A DNA stretch of 64,000 nt from NCBI GenBank assembly GCA_037576195.1, contig CM075102.1:22068745-22132744 (forward strand), in the 5' to 3' direction. Both the position numbers and the translations under genes were made by a program. The stretch is from Phytoseiulus persimilis (lineage: Eukaryota; Arthropoda; Arachnida; Mesostigmata; Phytoseiidae). This document shows, one piece after another, positions 1 through 10,501 of the stretch. How positions within the stretch are numbered: position 1 is the stretch's first letter; every line of letters starts with the position of its first letter. Under the pieces are notes generated by a model that saw only the letters and a list, made by a program, of their open reading frames with translations, was not told the origin of the DNA and made no database searches.

Positions 1-549
1 CGATGATTTGGTTGACAGTGCGTAAATTCAGGTGAATAAATCACCCTCCAAACACGTCAGGCCTCCATTCGCTGACGAGTATCCTATCCCGTTCCGAAAG
101 GGTAAAGGCAGGCCCAATGACTAGGGCTTGATTCCCAACGGGAAGCGTGGATCTTCCATTTTTCTCCGCGATGTTGTGAATTTCGGCATTTTTCGATGAG
201 GACTCATCTCCCTTCGTAACTTTCAGAACTCCAGTCGTCGACGCGATGCCTTCTCGCGCCACGGGTGATTCCGCCTACTCGATGCCGCCCCACCTCATGC
301 GGTCGTTCGCGGAACAATCAATGCACTCGCCATCGGCAGCGCCATCGCAGCGTTTTGCAATTCCGAACGTTTTGCGGAAGCCACTCGCTGAGCGGAATGA
401 GTAGATCAAAACATACAGTGGGAGTTTTGAGCTCCCAAGCAGCGGGCCGAATCGTCTGAAGATTGGTTGGCGACACATGAGAAACGTGTCGCCGAGTCAT
501 CTGTCTTTCAAGTCCTGCGATCCGGTCGATGACCTCACCTCGATTTCAG

Positions 550-913
550 CTGTTGGAATCACCTCGAGTCTGGAGCTGATGAAGAGTTGTGGCCGGATCT
601 CGGAGATGCCGATTTCAAGGAAGCTACATTACACGCCAGGATTCGAGACGGGAGAGGACGTGTCCGGAAGGTAACACTCGAGGGGAAAATCTCGGATGGG
701 CTTCGGGGGCGGGGCATTCGATTCGCTGTGAAACAATTTCGGGAAGCTATGAACACTGCGATCTTGCGACGTTCTCGGTTGAATGAGAAGGCTCAGAGCA
801 ATTTAAGAGCGCAGATTCGGAGCGTGGTAACTCTGAAATTCTCAAAGTCGAGTTCACCGTCGCAAATTTATCAAACCATTCTCCGACAACGTTATTTTGC
901 GCTTTTCGTGTGA
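550..913 (+). CDS. Possible exon or gene 3' end, unidentified
   Basis: The plus strand is open from a good acceptor (polypyrimidine-CAG ending at 549) to a TGA at 911-913. The translation is charged and protein-like, beginning around DEELWPDLGDADF and rich in Arg and Lys after that. A possible donor (AAG|gtaaca) sits at 670/671, so the coding part may stop there. I do not recognise the family. Upstream exons would lie before 549 or outside the window. A neighbouring frame over the same bases is also open, which weakens the case. Treat it as a candidate only. Confidence 0.22.
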
Positions 914-1070
914 ACGTCAGGAGTGGAGAGGAAAAAGGAGTGAAGAGTTCCGAGAAAAGCGCGAAATAGCGTTTTCAGAAATTGGTTCGATCAATTCCTG
1001 ACTGGAAAGTCGACTATTGGAAATTTGCAGTTACTTCATTTTTGAATCTGAGCTCTCCAACTGAGGAGCC

Positions 1071-1817
1071 TGATTCCAAAACGTCACACCTCCAAAATCA
1101 CGAATTTTGAGATTCTTGCAGAATATTGTAGGCCTCGATATTCCGCACTCCATGCTATGAATAGAAATCCGAAATTCGTCTCCTTTCTGTTTTGTTTCAC
1201 CCAACGAAAACCGGTTTAAGATCCAAAACGGCACATCACCATCTAGCTGCCAGTTCCAAAACGGCATTCCGGAAGGAGAAGAAGCTTATCGATGTCCGGA
1301 GACCTCTCATGAAGTCAGGCATTACTCAAGAGCATCCATGCATGTCATTCTATCGCGAAATCGACGCCTGATTCCTAAAGACGCAGCTAGAACTCGTGCT
1401 AGCTCCAGATCTTGCTCCTCAGCCGATGATTGAAGTGCGATTCTGAGCATCATCATGGACTATCAACAATGTCTCCGTATTCAAGTTCTCAGCTAATAAA
1501 CATCAACATCCAGGTCGGACTCGAAAGCGCAATCTGTTTTCTCTGTTCCGCATTCTGATTCCATGCACTCCTGGATACAGGTGTAGAGATTCCAGGCTTC
1601 CAGTTTCAAAACGTCACATCTCCATCTGACCGAGGTTGGGTTTTACCGTTTTTCCGCAGGAATTTCGAGCGCCATTCACAGGAACGGATAGCGCGCCGTA
1701 GCTGTGCCACCTTGAATCAGTATCGAGAGAATTTCGTCGAGTGGATGAACGATCACAGTTCCCTCTTGATTTCTCGACAACCAAAAAAGTGGAGATGTGA
1801 CGTTTTGGAACTGGGCT
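1071..1817. repeat. Scattered inverted-repeat motif, MITE-like
   Basis: A motif close to CCAGTTCCAAAACGTCACAT occurs in plus orientation near 1073-1098, in shortened form at 1220-1270 (two adjacent copies), and again in plus orientation at 1600-1626. It occurs in minus orientation at 1789-1813. The 1600 and 1789 copies form an inverted pair of about 25 bases with one mismatch, enclosing roughly 165 bases. This is the layout of a small non-autonomous DNA element or of nested fragments of one. No transposase frame is visible, and I cannot name the family. Confidence 0.5.
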
Positions 1818-1934
1818 CTTCAATTTGTCTCCTCCGGACAGCCCTTACTCTGGGGAAGTTCGATTTATTCGATTCTCAGACTATTTTCGGGATCCAAGAT
1901 TTGTGACGAAAAACCGCCCTAGAATTGGTTCTAG

Positions 1935-2323
1935 AATCACCCCTCCAGAGTTGGGAAGTGATGCTCAGATTGACCCCGGAATCACCCCCCCAGAGTTGGA
2001 AAGAAATGCTCAGATTGGCCCCGGAATCACCCCTCCAGAGTTGGGAAGTAATGCTCAGATTGGCCCCGGAATCACCCCTGTTCCGTTGGGAAGGTGAACC
2101 CGCTGTGCTCGTTTGCTTGCTTGTTCGTTCGCTCGCTTGGCTTGCCGGGGATCGAAGCCCCACGGAGATTGGCCATTACTTTCCAACTCTGGAGGGGTGA
2201 TTCCGAGACCAATCTGGCCATCACTTCCCAACTCTGGAGGGGTGATTCCGAGACCAATGTGGCCATTACTTTCCAACTCTGGAGGGGTGATTCCGAGACC
2301 AATGTGGCCATTACTTTCTAACT
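1935..2323. repeat. 45-base minisatellite in two inverted arrays
   Basis: Units begin at 1935, 1980, 2025 and 2070 (last one partial), each 45 bases and containing the core CACCCCTCCAGAGTTGG. After a spacer of about 75 bases (2097-2170, rich in TTGC/TTCG steps) the reverse complement of the same unit begins at 2171 and repeats at 2216, 2261 and 2306. The two arrays therefore face each other and could fold into a long imperfect hairpin. Because 45 is a multiple of three, several frames stay open through both arrays. I read those frames as by-products of the repeat, not genes. Confidence 0.9.
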
Positions 2324-2774
2324 CCACCGTGAGTTTTCAGTTGAAATGTGATAGACGAAATCGAGCCCTATTCTCTATTCTCTCGAATTGAATGAGCGTA
2401 ACGAAAGTGTCGGACTTGAACTTTGAAACAGCCGAACGTTCCATTGGAATAATCCTCGTTCGTCTGATGACCAAGTCCTTGGAATTTTCCCACGAATCGT
2501 GGGGAAGCAAACTTCTGACATCGATCTCGGAAGTGAACTGCTCCGTGGGAGGAAAATATGGGATTCGATCAGAAGACTTCATCGTCCAAAGACGGAGGGA
2601 TTCTCCCGGCTACTCCAAGTATTTTGATTCCTCCGACGCGGGAATCTCACGTACTTCTTGCGTCGTTTCGTTTCGTCGCTGGACCCGCTGCCAAGGATGA
2701 ATTACACACCTCGTTGAGCGTTAGCTAAACGGAGGATTGTTGACGGGGCGCCACAGCGAACGAGTGTTCGCTCG

Positions 2775-2825
2775 AGATAAGAGCTGGGGAGGAGCCTGAC
2801 TCCGGGAGGGAGGGAGCCGGGCGGG
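2775..2825 (+). promoter_or_regulatory. GATA site and G-quadruplex motif upstream of TAL1-like gene
   Basis: AGATAAG (2775-2781) fits the WGATAR consensus. It is followed at 2804-2821 by four G triplets separated by 1, 1 and 4 bases, with a fifth triplet at 2823-2825, which is a standard G-quadruplex pattern. Both lie 240-290 bases upstream of the predicted start codon. In vertebrates TAL1 and GATA factors work together, so a GATA site here is reasonable, but the functional link is inference. Confidence 0.4.
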
Positions 2826-3065
2826 CCTTCTCTCGGAGCTCGAACGTCCGAATCAGTTACCACACACTCGAAAATTCACTCACACAATTCATCTGACTTA
2901 CCCGGACCTTGGCTCGATGAGATTCCGATTTTCGCCCCGCTCAAGTTGATTCGTTCCTGGAGAAGAGCTCCGAGGAGTTTCCCAACCTCTATAATCTCTG
3001 GGTCAGCCGTAGATCCAAGCAGACGGAGCACCCAGTGAAACGTTCAAGCAGGATCTTGATGCGCG

Positions 3066-4185
3066 ATGTCGAAAGGAGAAGTGTCCGATTCTGAATCGGA
3101 GAAGAATTTCTCCGAATCGAGTTCCAACTACTGCCTCAGCGGAGACGAAACTCCAACCCAGGCTTCAAACAGCACCGAACAACAGTGCGACAACACTTCG
3201 ATCAGGTTGGTAACGTTCGCTCAGCGAAAATAGATGCCGTGTAACGCTCTCGAACAGCCGGGTTTTGGTGTCCTGCGTCCAGCGTGCGCTGCTCAGTTTT
3301 GATCATCAGCCGATGGAACGAGAGGTTCGGAACAAGAGAAGCTGACGAATGTTTCGAATCCACAGAAGCTCTCCGCAAGCGCCTACTGGATACGTCGTGC
3401 CCGGGAGAACGCTGAGCACGAGAGCGCGGACACCTCCCCGGATTCTGACGGGACCCCCGGTCGGGGTCCACACCCGGAGATCCTCGGCACCGAAACGGAT
3501 GTTCACCAACAACCGCGAGCGATGGCGGCAGCAAAACGTGAATGGGGCTTTCGCAGAGCTGCGTCGGCTGGTCCCGACGCACCCTGCGGACAAGAAGCTC
3601 TCAAAAAATGAAATACTGCGGCTCGCCATCCGCTACATACGATTACTGATGAGCATCCTTGAGTACCAGCAAGCCGTGGATCAGCCCAGCAGCGACTCGT
3701 TGAGAAAGGTACGATGGTTTCTCGAGATGTTCGTTTCCATCCGTACCTCATCGCAGCGGTTTTCCGAGTTTTTTTGTTCCCCGTTGGAGTGCTCTTCGCT
3801 TCGAGGGGATGAACGTTGAACAACAATACCCCTGAGAGTGATTTGGGAATGCAACTCGGGGAGAGCAAGATCAAGCAGACATAATAAGTGGAAGCCCGCC
3901 CTAAGTTCAGCCCCGTTTCAGCGGACGAACTCCGCGGAGCTTGCAGCCAGTTTTCACGGTTACTACGCGGGGAGCTGTTCGCCCACGATATCGTCACCCA
4001 CCATTTCTTCTTCCACAATAAGTTCATCCACATCTTCGAATCTCCAAATCCCAGCGGTGCAAAGATCGGCGCCGAGCCAAATGATGACGGGCTCTGTATT
4101 GAATGCAACGATCAAAAGGGAACTCCTTCCCCCCAATTCACCGACATTGACATCGACGACGAACAGCGCGGAGCCCACAACTTGA
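3066..4185 (+). CDS. TAL1: TAL1/SCL-type bHLH transcription factor (HLH3B orthologue)
   Basis: A class II bHLH factor expected to bind E-boxes as a heterodimer with an E-protein in the nucleus. Predicted exons are 3066-3205, 3366-3708 and 3922-4185, giving 248 residues with matching phases (2, then 0). The bHLH spans about residues 90-146. It carries the family's signature [15 protein letters not shown] (here [15 protein letters not shown]), the loop [17 protein letters not shown] and helix 2. Exon 1 begins [13 protein letters not shown] and is acidic and serine-rich. Exon 3 is Ser/Thr-rich and holds IKRE, a fit to the SUMO consensus. The first intron donor is the unusual GTTGGT. An alternative acceptor for exon 3 upstream of 3922 is possible. 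The bHLH identity is secure; the ends are less so. Confidence 0.9.
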
Positions 4186-4540
4186 AATATGGCCTGCTTC
4201 TTGCTAGGGGGATGGTTCATGCGCCAATTCTCGGACTACAGCATACAGATAGGATCTGCTCTCCGTACAGGATCCGGGAACGAGCCAGAAGGTTCGTCAT
4301 CCAGACATTCGGATGCGAGTTGCGTCGTATCAACATCGAAACAAGCAAACATTGATCTCGTCGTGATTCGGAGTCGTGAAGGTCCAGCCAAACCTGAACG
4401 GAGGGAACTTCACTCCGGTGCCTATGAAGAGAAAAGAGCGTCGCGTGCTTCAGCCGGACGTGAGTGTTATGTGAGTGCTGCGCTAGTCTACGCATGACGG
4501 AAAAACTCAATGAAGACCGCTTCAAGTATGGCCATTGTGA

Positions 4541-4546
4541 AATAAA
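4541..4546 (+). terminator. Poly(A) signal of TAL1-like gene
   Basis: AATAAA lies 356 bases after the predicted TGA of the TAL1-like gene, in the same orientation. Confidence 0.55.
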
Positions 4547-5095
4547 GACTTACGCAACGAGCCGAGTCTGAGAGTGTTCCGATTAAACAAATAGATTTGG
4601 GATCCGTTCCCCAAGAATATCCTCGATCGCTGAATCCTCTTATTCTATCTATCTTATTCTAAAACCAGTAGCCGTAACATTCGATGGGTCCAACCGTCGA
4701 CCGCTTCGTGTTCCCCACGGCTTCTCATCGTCTGCTGTGCGGAACGAGCGCGTTTTTCTTTGGGCAGCTTCGAACCGCTTTTCCAAGCTTGAAGGAGTCT
4801 TACGAACCCACTTATCTGATGCTGGTCGTAGAGTCAGCAGCCAATCATCGCTTCGGCAAGTGAAAACTCTGATGGCGTTTCGCAGTCGGAGAACGTGTAC
4901 ATATGTCAAGTTGCTATTGGCGAGCCCGGGCCAGCCAACGAATGTACGCTGCGAGGAAACTTTCTGAAAGCCGTGTTCAGAACCGTTATTGAGATGCTCG
5001 TTAATCCGAGACCCTCAACCGATACAGACATTTTCCCCGATAATTTGATTTTTGTCCGAGGTGGTGCTGGAAGATGAGATGTCAGAGTCTAAGAA
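4547..5095. other. No gene seen
   Basis: Short open frames only. I see no family similarity, repeat or splice-supported exon between the TAL1-like poly(A) signal and the foldback element. Confidence 0.5.
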
Positions 5096-5679
5096 AGGGT
5101 CTCGGCCATTAGTGGCCCCGTGGATTTTGCACTACTCCTGACAGAACCTGGTCAACTTCAAAGGCTCATATCTCATATCTCGGCTCCCAGATGGGTTACA
5201 GCGCCGATCGGCATACTTGCCGTTCGCATCGAAGATGGCCGCATACCTTTAAAATCGATGAATTCGAGACCGATGCGAACATAGATAGCGTCGAGTGCGC
5301 ACTCTGGAGTTGAGCTGAAGAGAGTCCAAGGAAAAAATATTTTCGGCGAAAAAAAAGCGCCTCTTTTTTTTGGATTTTTTTCTCGCAAAACCTTCGACTC
5401 TCAGTGACCTTTCGATTCAGCGCAACTCCAGAGTGCGCACTCTACGCTATCTATTTTCGCATCGGTCTCGAATTCATCGATTTTGAAGGTATCCATCCAT
5501 CTTCGATCCAAACGGCATATTTCATTTCGATAGCTCTCTTCTTCAGCTTTTCAAAAATAACTCGATCGATTGTAACCCGTCTGGGAGCCGAGATATGAGC
5601 TTTTGAAGTTGACCAAGTCTTGTCAGCAGTAGTGCAAAATCCACGGGGCCGATGGCCAAGCCTTAATGGCCGAGACCCT
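5096..5679. mobile_element. Foldback (long inverted repeat) element
   Basis: Two arms of roughly 220-260 bases face each other around a central stretch rich in A and T runs (about 5330-5395). The outer ends match as AGGGTCTCGGCCATTA at 5096-5111 and its reverse complement at 5664-5679. Both arms then share GGCCCCGTGGATTTTGCACT and further inward blocks, including TGGAGT/GCGCACTC and TCTCGAATTCATCGA. The arms differ by small gaps and substitutions, so the copy is not fresh. There is no room for a transposase, so it is a non-autonomous DNA element of MITE or foldback type. I found no clear target-site duplication. Confidence 0.8.
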
Positions 5680-7600
5680 TTCGGGGTCAGGACTGGGATT
5701 CGCGTCGAGGCTCGGGCTTTCGCCAGGGGAGGGCCGGGTTCCACAACAGGGAATCGCCAGACAATGTTGGATCCGACAGCTATGCGCTGCAGGCAACACC
5801 TTGGTTAGAGCCGCGTTGACGAGGAAGATGTTATGTGACAGAATTTCCAGGAACCGGTTCCGCACCCGGGTCTGTGGGAGCGATCCCTCTCCGAGATCGG
5901 GAGTTTCCGGGAAGCTCCGGATGAATCATTCTCTCCTCCCTCCCCTCCTGGGGCGAGTTATGGGTAGGTACTCCCAACGGCCGTACACGCCTCTTTTCGC
6001 GAGCCCCATTCAAGACATGCGCTTTGATATTTACATCGTTCGGGTCGCGGAGATGCAGTCGCACGCGCTACCGCGTAACAATAATCGCAGGAAGTGTATA
6101 CGACCTCGCGAGTTGCATCGTGATCCATCAGAACGAAGACACCGAACGACAAGTGAAATCTTCTCGAGTCTCTTCGTGTATAAACAAGACAGATGGTTTC
6201 CTTGTTTTCCAATTGTTAACGACATCATCACTCTGCTTCCCGTTCTTTGAATTGAGACCTCGGAGTTCATCTGCTGCTCCGAATCGCTTCCCCGATAGCT
6301 CATAGAACGAAACCAAGATACTTCACGGACCACAGGCGAGAGCTCCGGTGTTTCAGAACTGCGAAGAGACCTGCGCCGCTGACGAGACTCTAGGGTTGAT
6401 AGAGGGACGCGGTTACCTCACATGTACACGGACAGGTCTAGAAACGTGACATGGATTGTGTTGAGTCGAATACGCCTGCACCAACATCAAACTCGGACAA
6501 TTTTCCCGAGTAAAATGACCGTGATCGAGTGGATTTTGGGATTCCGAAGTTCTCCGATGTCCACTTCTCATAAAGTAGAACGCGTGAGAAACGTTGGAAT
6601 GAAACCAAGTTATCAAATTCGTCTGGTTTAGTGAGCGCCCATTGGAGATGACGCCTGCGAGCTGAGAAGTTTGTGGCAAATACGGCATTTAGTCTCATAG
6701 TTTGTTTGCACCGTTCGCCGACCACTTCGCGCGCCCCCGTATCGATGGCATGAGCAATTTTGTCTTTCCGGGAGCCTCTCCGAGACGTGAGCGGGAATGA
6801 ATTTCAACTGTGAGTAGATAGAAGAACGGCGTGGTTGCAGCACAAAACCAAGGCGTGATAGAGGCATGAAATCGATCACCAGACTTTCAGGAGGAAAGCC
6901 ATATTCCCTTTCCCGCCAGCGGGGAGCAGCGTTTGGGAACTCCCATCTGCAGACGACCTCATCTGTTTCGGGCAGCGAGCGAGCTCAGCAATCACCGATT
7001 ATTTGCTTCCAATATTTATTCGCAGAAATCCATCGGGTTCGTTCCGTCATCATGTGCCTGATAGAGAATAGCGGACCTACTCCGCGATGAAAGGAGAACC
7101 TCCAGATCATCTTGCAGAGTTTCCTGCCGAGTCACACCGAACAGGTCCACCTTCTATCGCTCAATCCCAACAACATTGAATCACCGCTCCTCTCTTTTTT
7201 CCTGTCCCGTCAAAGGCGTCACATGATACTGGCACGCCATTTATTCCATGTGCCCTAGAAATTTTATCCGGAGCCCGTTGGTGATCTCAAACGAGAAATT
7301 TCATGGCAATCAACCGACAGGAGGCCGACTTCTGACGGATTTCTTCGCATCGGTTCGGACGCGACCGCAGAGACATGTCGTCCGACGACTCTGGCACATG
7401 TTGGGGCGCGTGAGTTGTCGGAATGAGTGCCCGCGCGCAGCCCACTGACTATCAGCTGCTCGATGTTTGAAACTTGCCGCGCTAACAAAGCACAAGACCG
7501 CTGGCGTGCGTGGTAAAACAGCTGAAGTTGTGGTCGGAAAAGTTCATTTTATTTCGCTTAGATCTACTCACTGGTGAGAAATGTTCATTCTTTTCACTGT
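5680..7600. other. No gene recognised; may hold 5' exons of the Rap1-like gene
   Basis: I see no family match here. The N-terminal BRCT part expected of a TERF2IP protein, if present, should be encoded in or near this interval, but I could not place it. Confidence 0.4.
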
Positions 7601-7603
7601 CCT

Positions 7604-10501
7604 GGGAGCTCCGAGAGCATTGGTGTATGGAAGAATCGCTCCGTACCTGCGGTGAGCGTTGTGAAACTAGTTCCGAAACACGGATTCAAGACTCGCGAGA
7701 TGACGGACCGCGGAGCAGATTCCCGAAACGATTCCGAGTGGCCTCCGAAGAACAACAAAAGGGTAATCTAATCACTCTAAACGATCTCGGAAGTCACAGA
7801 TACTGGAATCACGCTCGCGAATAGCTTGCCGTGGTCAGTTGTGTTCCTAGTGCAGCGCTAAGAATATTTTTCCGCAGTCGCACCATGTGTTCACTAGAAG
7901 AGAAGACATGCTCATCGTGGATTACCTCATCGAGAAGAAACAATTCGATTGCCTCGGAGGGAATGCAGTGTGGAAGACCATGTCTCGTTCAAGGGAGGTG
8001 AGACGCAGAACGTTTCGATAATTATCATGATGTCACTTGACTTTTCGCGACAAAGCACTGTGTAATCGATTCATCAGCAATCACTCGCCGAGAAGTACTC
8101 CCTGTGGTACACCACGTTCTGAACCACTCGATCCCCGGAAGAGACGGAGGGACGAATTAGCTCGGGCCATTCATAGCGCTCATATTGTCAGAACATTTTG
8201 TTTTCTGATTCGGAAAAACTTTAATAAATCAAGCTCTATGTTCACGCTCAGCTCTCCTCCGAAATTGCGTCTCCTCGAGAGCTCGTTAGGAGCTTCAAAG
8301 GAGTTCGGGGTTATCGGCCAAAACCTCAGAAACTGGAGGATAAACTACGCGCCGAATGATTCTGATACTCGTCGCCAGAGTCTATTGGGCTCAAAGTGGC
8401 AATGTGATTGTTTGTGATTGATAACAGATTTGTTTGGCCTGCTCAAGTCGCTCACCATGCCACCGCAGCGCTCCAAAGGAAAAGACTTGGGCCCCATAGC
8501 TGTCAGATCCGGGATCCGCTCCGGGACCAATTCTGTGTGTAACCCATATTCTTCATTCCAGTTCAATCCTGCAGGACGCAGCTTCCAGGGGCTGAGAGAA
8601 CGATTCTTGAAACATATAGTGAAGCATCTGCATCTTTACAGCCGAGTGACACCACAAATCAAAGCTCGCATCTTGAAACTGAATCCCAAAGCGTTACAGA
8701 GCATCAAGTGAGTAGCTATCGACAACTACAATCACTCAAACTATCACGATCGCTCGGGATCAGCTCCGTAACGTGCTCCACGTCGAGCCTAGATCCTAGA
8801 GCCCAGGAGAAAACGACGGAGTAACATTCGATCGCAAACCCCATGTTTCCAGTGCGATGAAATCGACAAAAGAACTCAAGCGGGATCTCGAGGCGGCGTG
8901 GGGCAGCGAGGAAGAGGAAGAAATCGTTGCTGAAAATGTTCCTAACAACTTATCACAAAGCATGACCCCGGTTTTACTTGAGCGACGGCGATTGCTCGAA
9001 GGTCAACTGACTCAAAAAAACTTGACGAGCACACCGCTCGAAGGAGTCCGCGATGAGGTAATTGAGATCCTCAGGTTGTTCTGGAAAAATTCCCGGAATT
9101 TCGTGGGAATGTCGTCAGATACGGGTCTATCATCACAAGAACTTAGGACTGACGCTCCCAGGGTACGACTGATGATCCTATATTTGGATGGAGTAGACAT
9201 TTAAAGAGCTCTTCTTCTTTTACATCAGCTTCCTGTTTCCTCCGAGGCCATTAAAGCGGAGGAAGAGTTTGAGGGGGAAGCCGGTGAAGAAGAGCTTCGG
9301 GACGATTCTCAGTTGTTCTCAAGTTACTCGGCTGGCGGTTCAAGTACGGAAACCGCCCTGGAAGAATGCGTGAGTCATTCGTCACCATGGTGCTAGGATG
9401 AAATGGACCGATAAAGGATCTGCCTGCTCTGGGGAGACGAAGACTCATGTTACAGAACTCTCTTTCCAGCGGACGACGATATCGCTGACCGCCATATGCC
9501 CTTCGCTGCTGTTCATATTCGAGTGAGTTGCAGGGTTAGAGTACTTTTCATTCGTCGGTATTTCTCCAATTCCTCACCGACCATGGAGAGATTCCGGTCA
9601 GATTATTAATCGTAGAACCTATAACGTTGTACGGTAGCTACCCTCTGGAAGACGTGAACTTCTCCTTCAGAAGACTCGAGGCTCTTGACGGACACCGAGA
9701 TGTCAGCTACATCTTACAGCTGCTTCAGAATTCCCTCAGAATCAGCCTCGAAGCGCATTCCCAAAATTTGTCGGTCAATTCCTACGCGTGTGTGAACTCT
9801 TCGTGCGACGGTGAGCTGCATGAATAAGCGCTCATAGTTCGCTCCTTGATTCCCATTCTGGTTGCATCCTCAGATCGAGCGAACTATCATTCATCTTGTT
9901 TCAGGAACGTTTTCTTACTTCGGACTCTGGGAAGAACTCGGCTCGTACTTCACCAAAATTGAGAAGTATCAGCTACGGTGAGCTTGTGACCACGTGTCCG
10001 AACTCGAGTCATCTGGGCTGTCACGATCGAGCTCATTCGATAAAACTCGATGAACTGTGCGCTCCATAGCTGAATTGATCTGTGCGTTATCTCTTTCTAG
10101 ATTCGACGCGTGCTATATGAAGTTTTTCATCCGGGTGATGAGAGAGATCTTGGAAACGCCGATGTGCTGTGTGCAGCCTCCAAAGGAACTTCCGGATTTC
10201 GAAGTTCAAGATCTCTACGAGTGAGTGGATAACCTCCCTCGCAGCATCATTGTTATCGTTGCCGACGAAGCTCCCAGTATTGGGGATCGCCGTTTGAAAA
10301 GGAGTCCAAGAGCTTTCCCACCTTCTGTTGCGTAACTTCCAAGACTTGAACGATTGCTCGTAGTTAATGACTCCTGCTCTTTCAAGGTACCTCTGCTGCA
10401 ATCTCGCTGAACCGTTCCGAGCGAATCTGAAAGCAGTGCAGAAGTTGGTATGTGCGGTGAGGCAGAAAAGCGATGGAGTTCCCGCTCCTGAGATGGAATG
10501 A
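7604..10501 (+). CDS. TERF2IP: Rap1/TERF2IP-like telomere protein
   Basis: Predicted exons: one ending 7762 (start uncertain), then 7878-7997, 8562-8707, 8853-9162, 9229-9369, 9470-9522, 9602-9810, 9905-9977, 10101-10220 and 10387-10501. All phases join without a stop, giving 428 residues from 7878. The first two firm exons encode a Rap1-type Myb domain: VFTRREDMLIVDYLIEKK, GGNAVWKTM, then SFQGLRERFLKHIVKHL, matching the vertebrate TERF2IP pattern FTxxDDxxIL...GNALWKxME...SWQSLKDRYLKHL. An acidic linker follows (runs of Glu near 8915 and 9260). The remaining roughly 240 residues are unrecognised. They may be a divergent C-terminal domain or a second gene read through by my model. Rap1 normally joins shelterin by binding TRF2. 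Confidence 0.62.

Noticed and set aside
1825-2391. Several 75-95 codon frames with repeated GITPPEL-like peptides
   Set aside because: All are produced by the 45-base minisatellite, which keeps frames open because 45 divides by three.
3503-4108. 201-codon minus-strand open frame
   Set aside because: It lies opposite the coding exons and an intron of the TAL1-like gene and shows no motif. It is a shadow.
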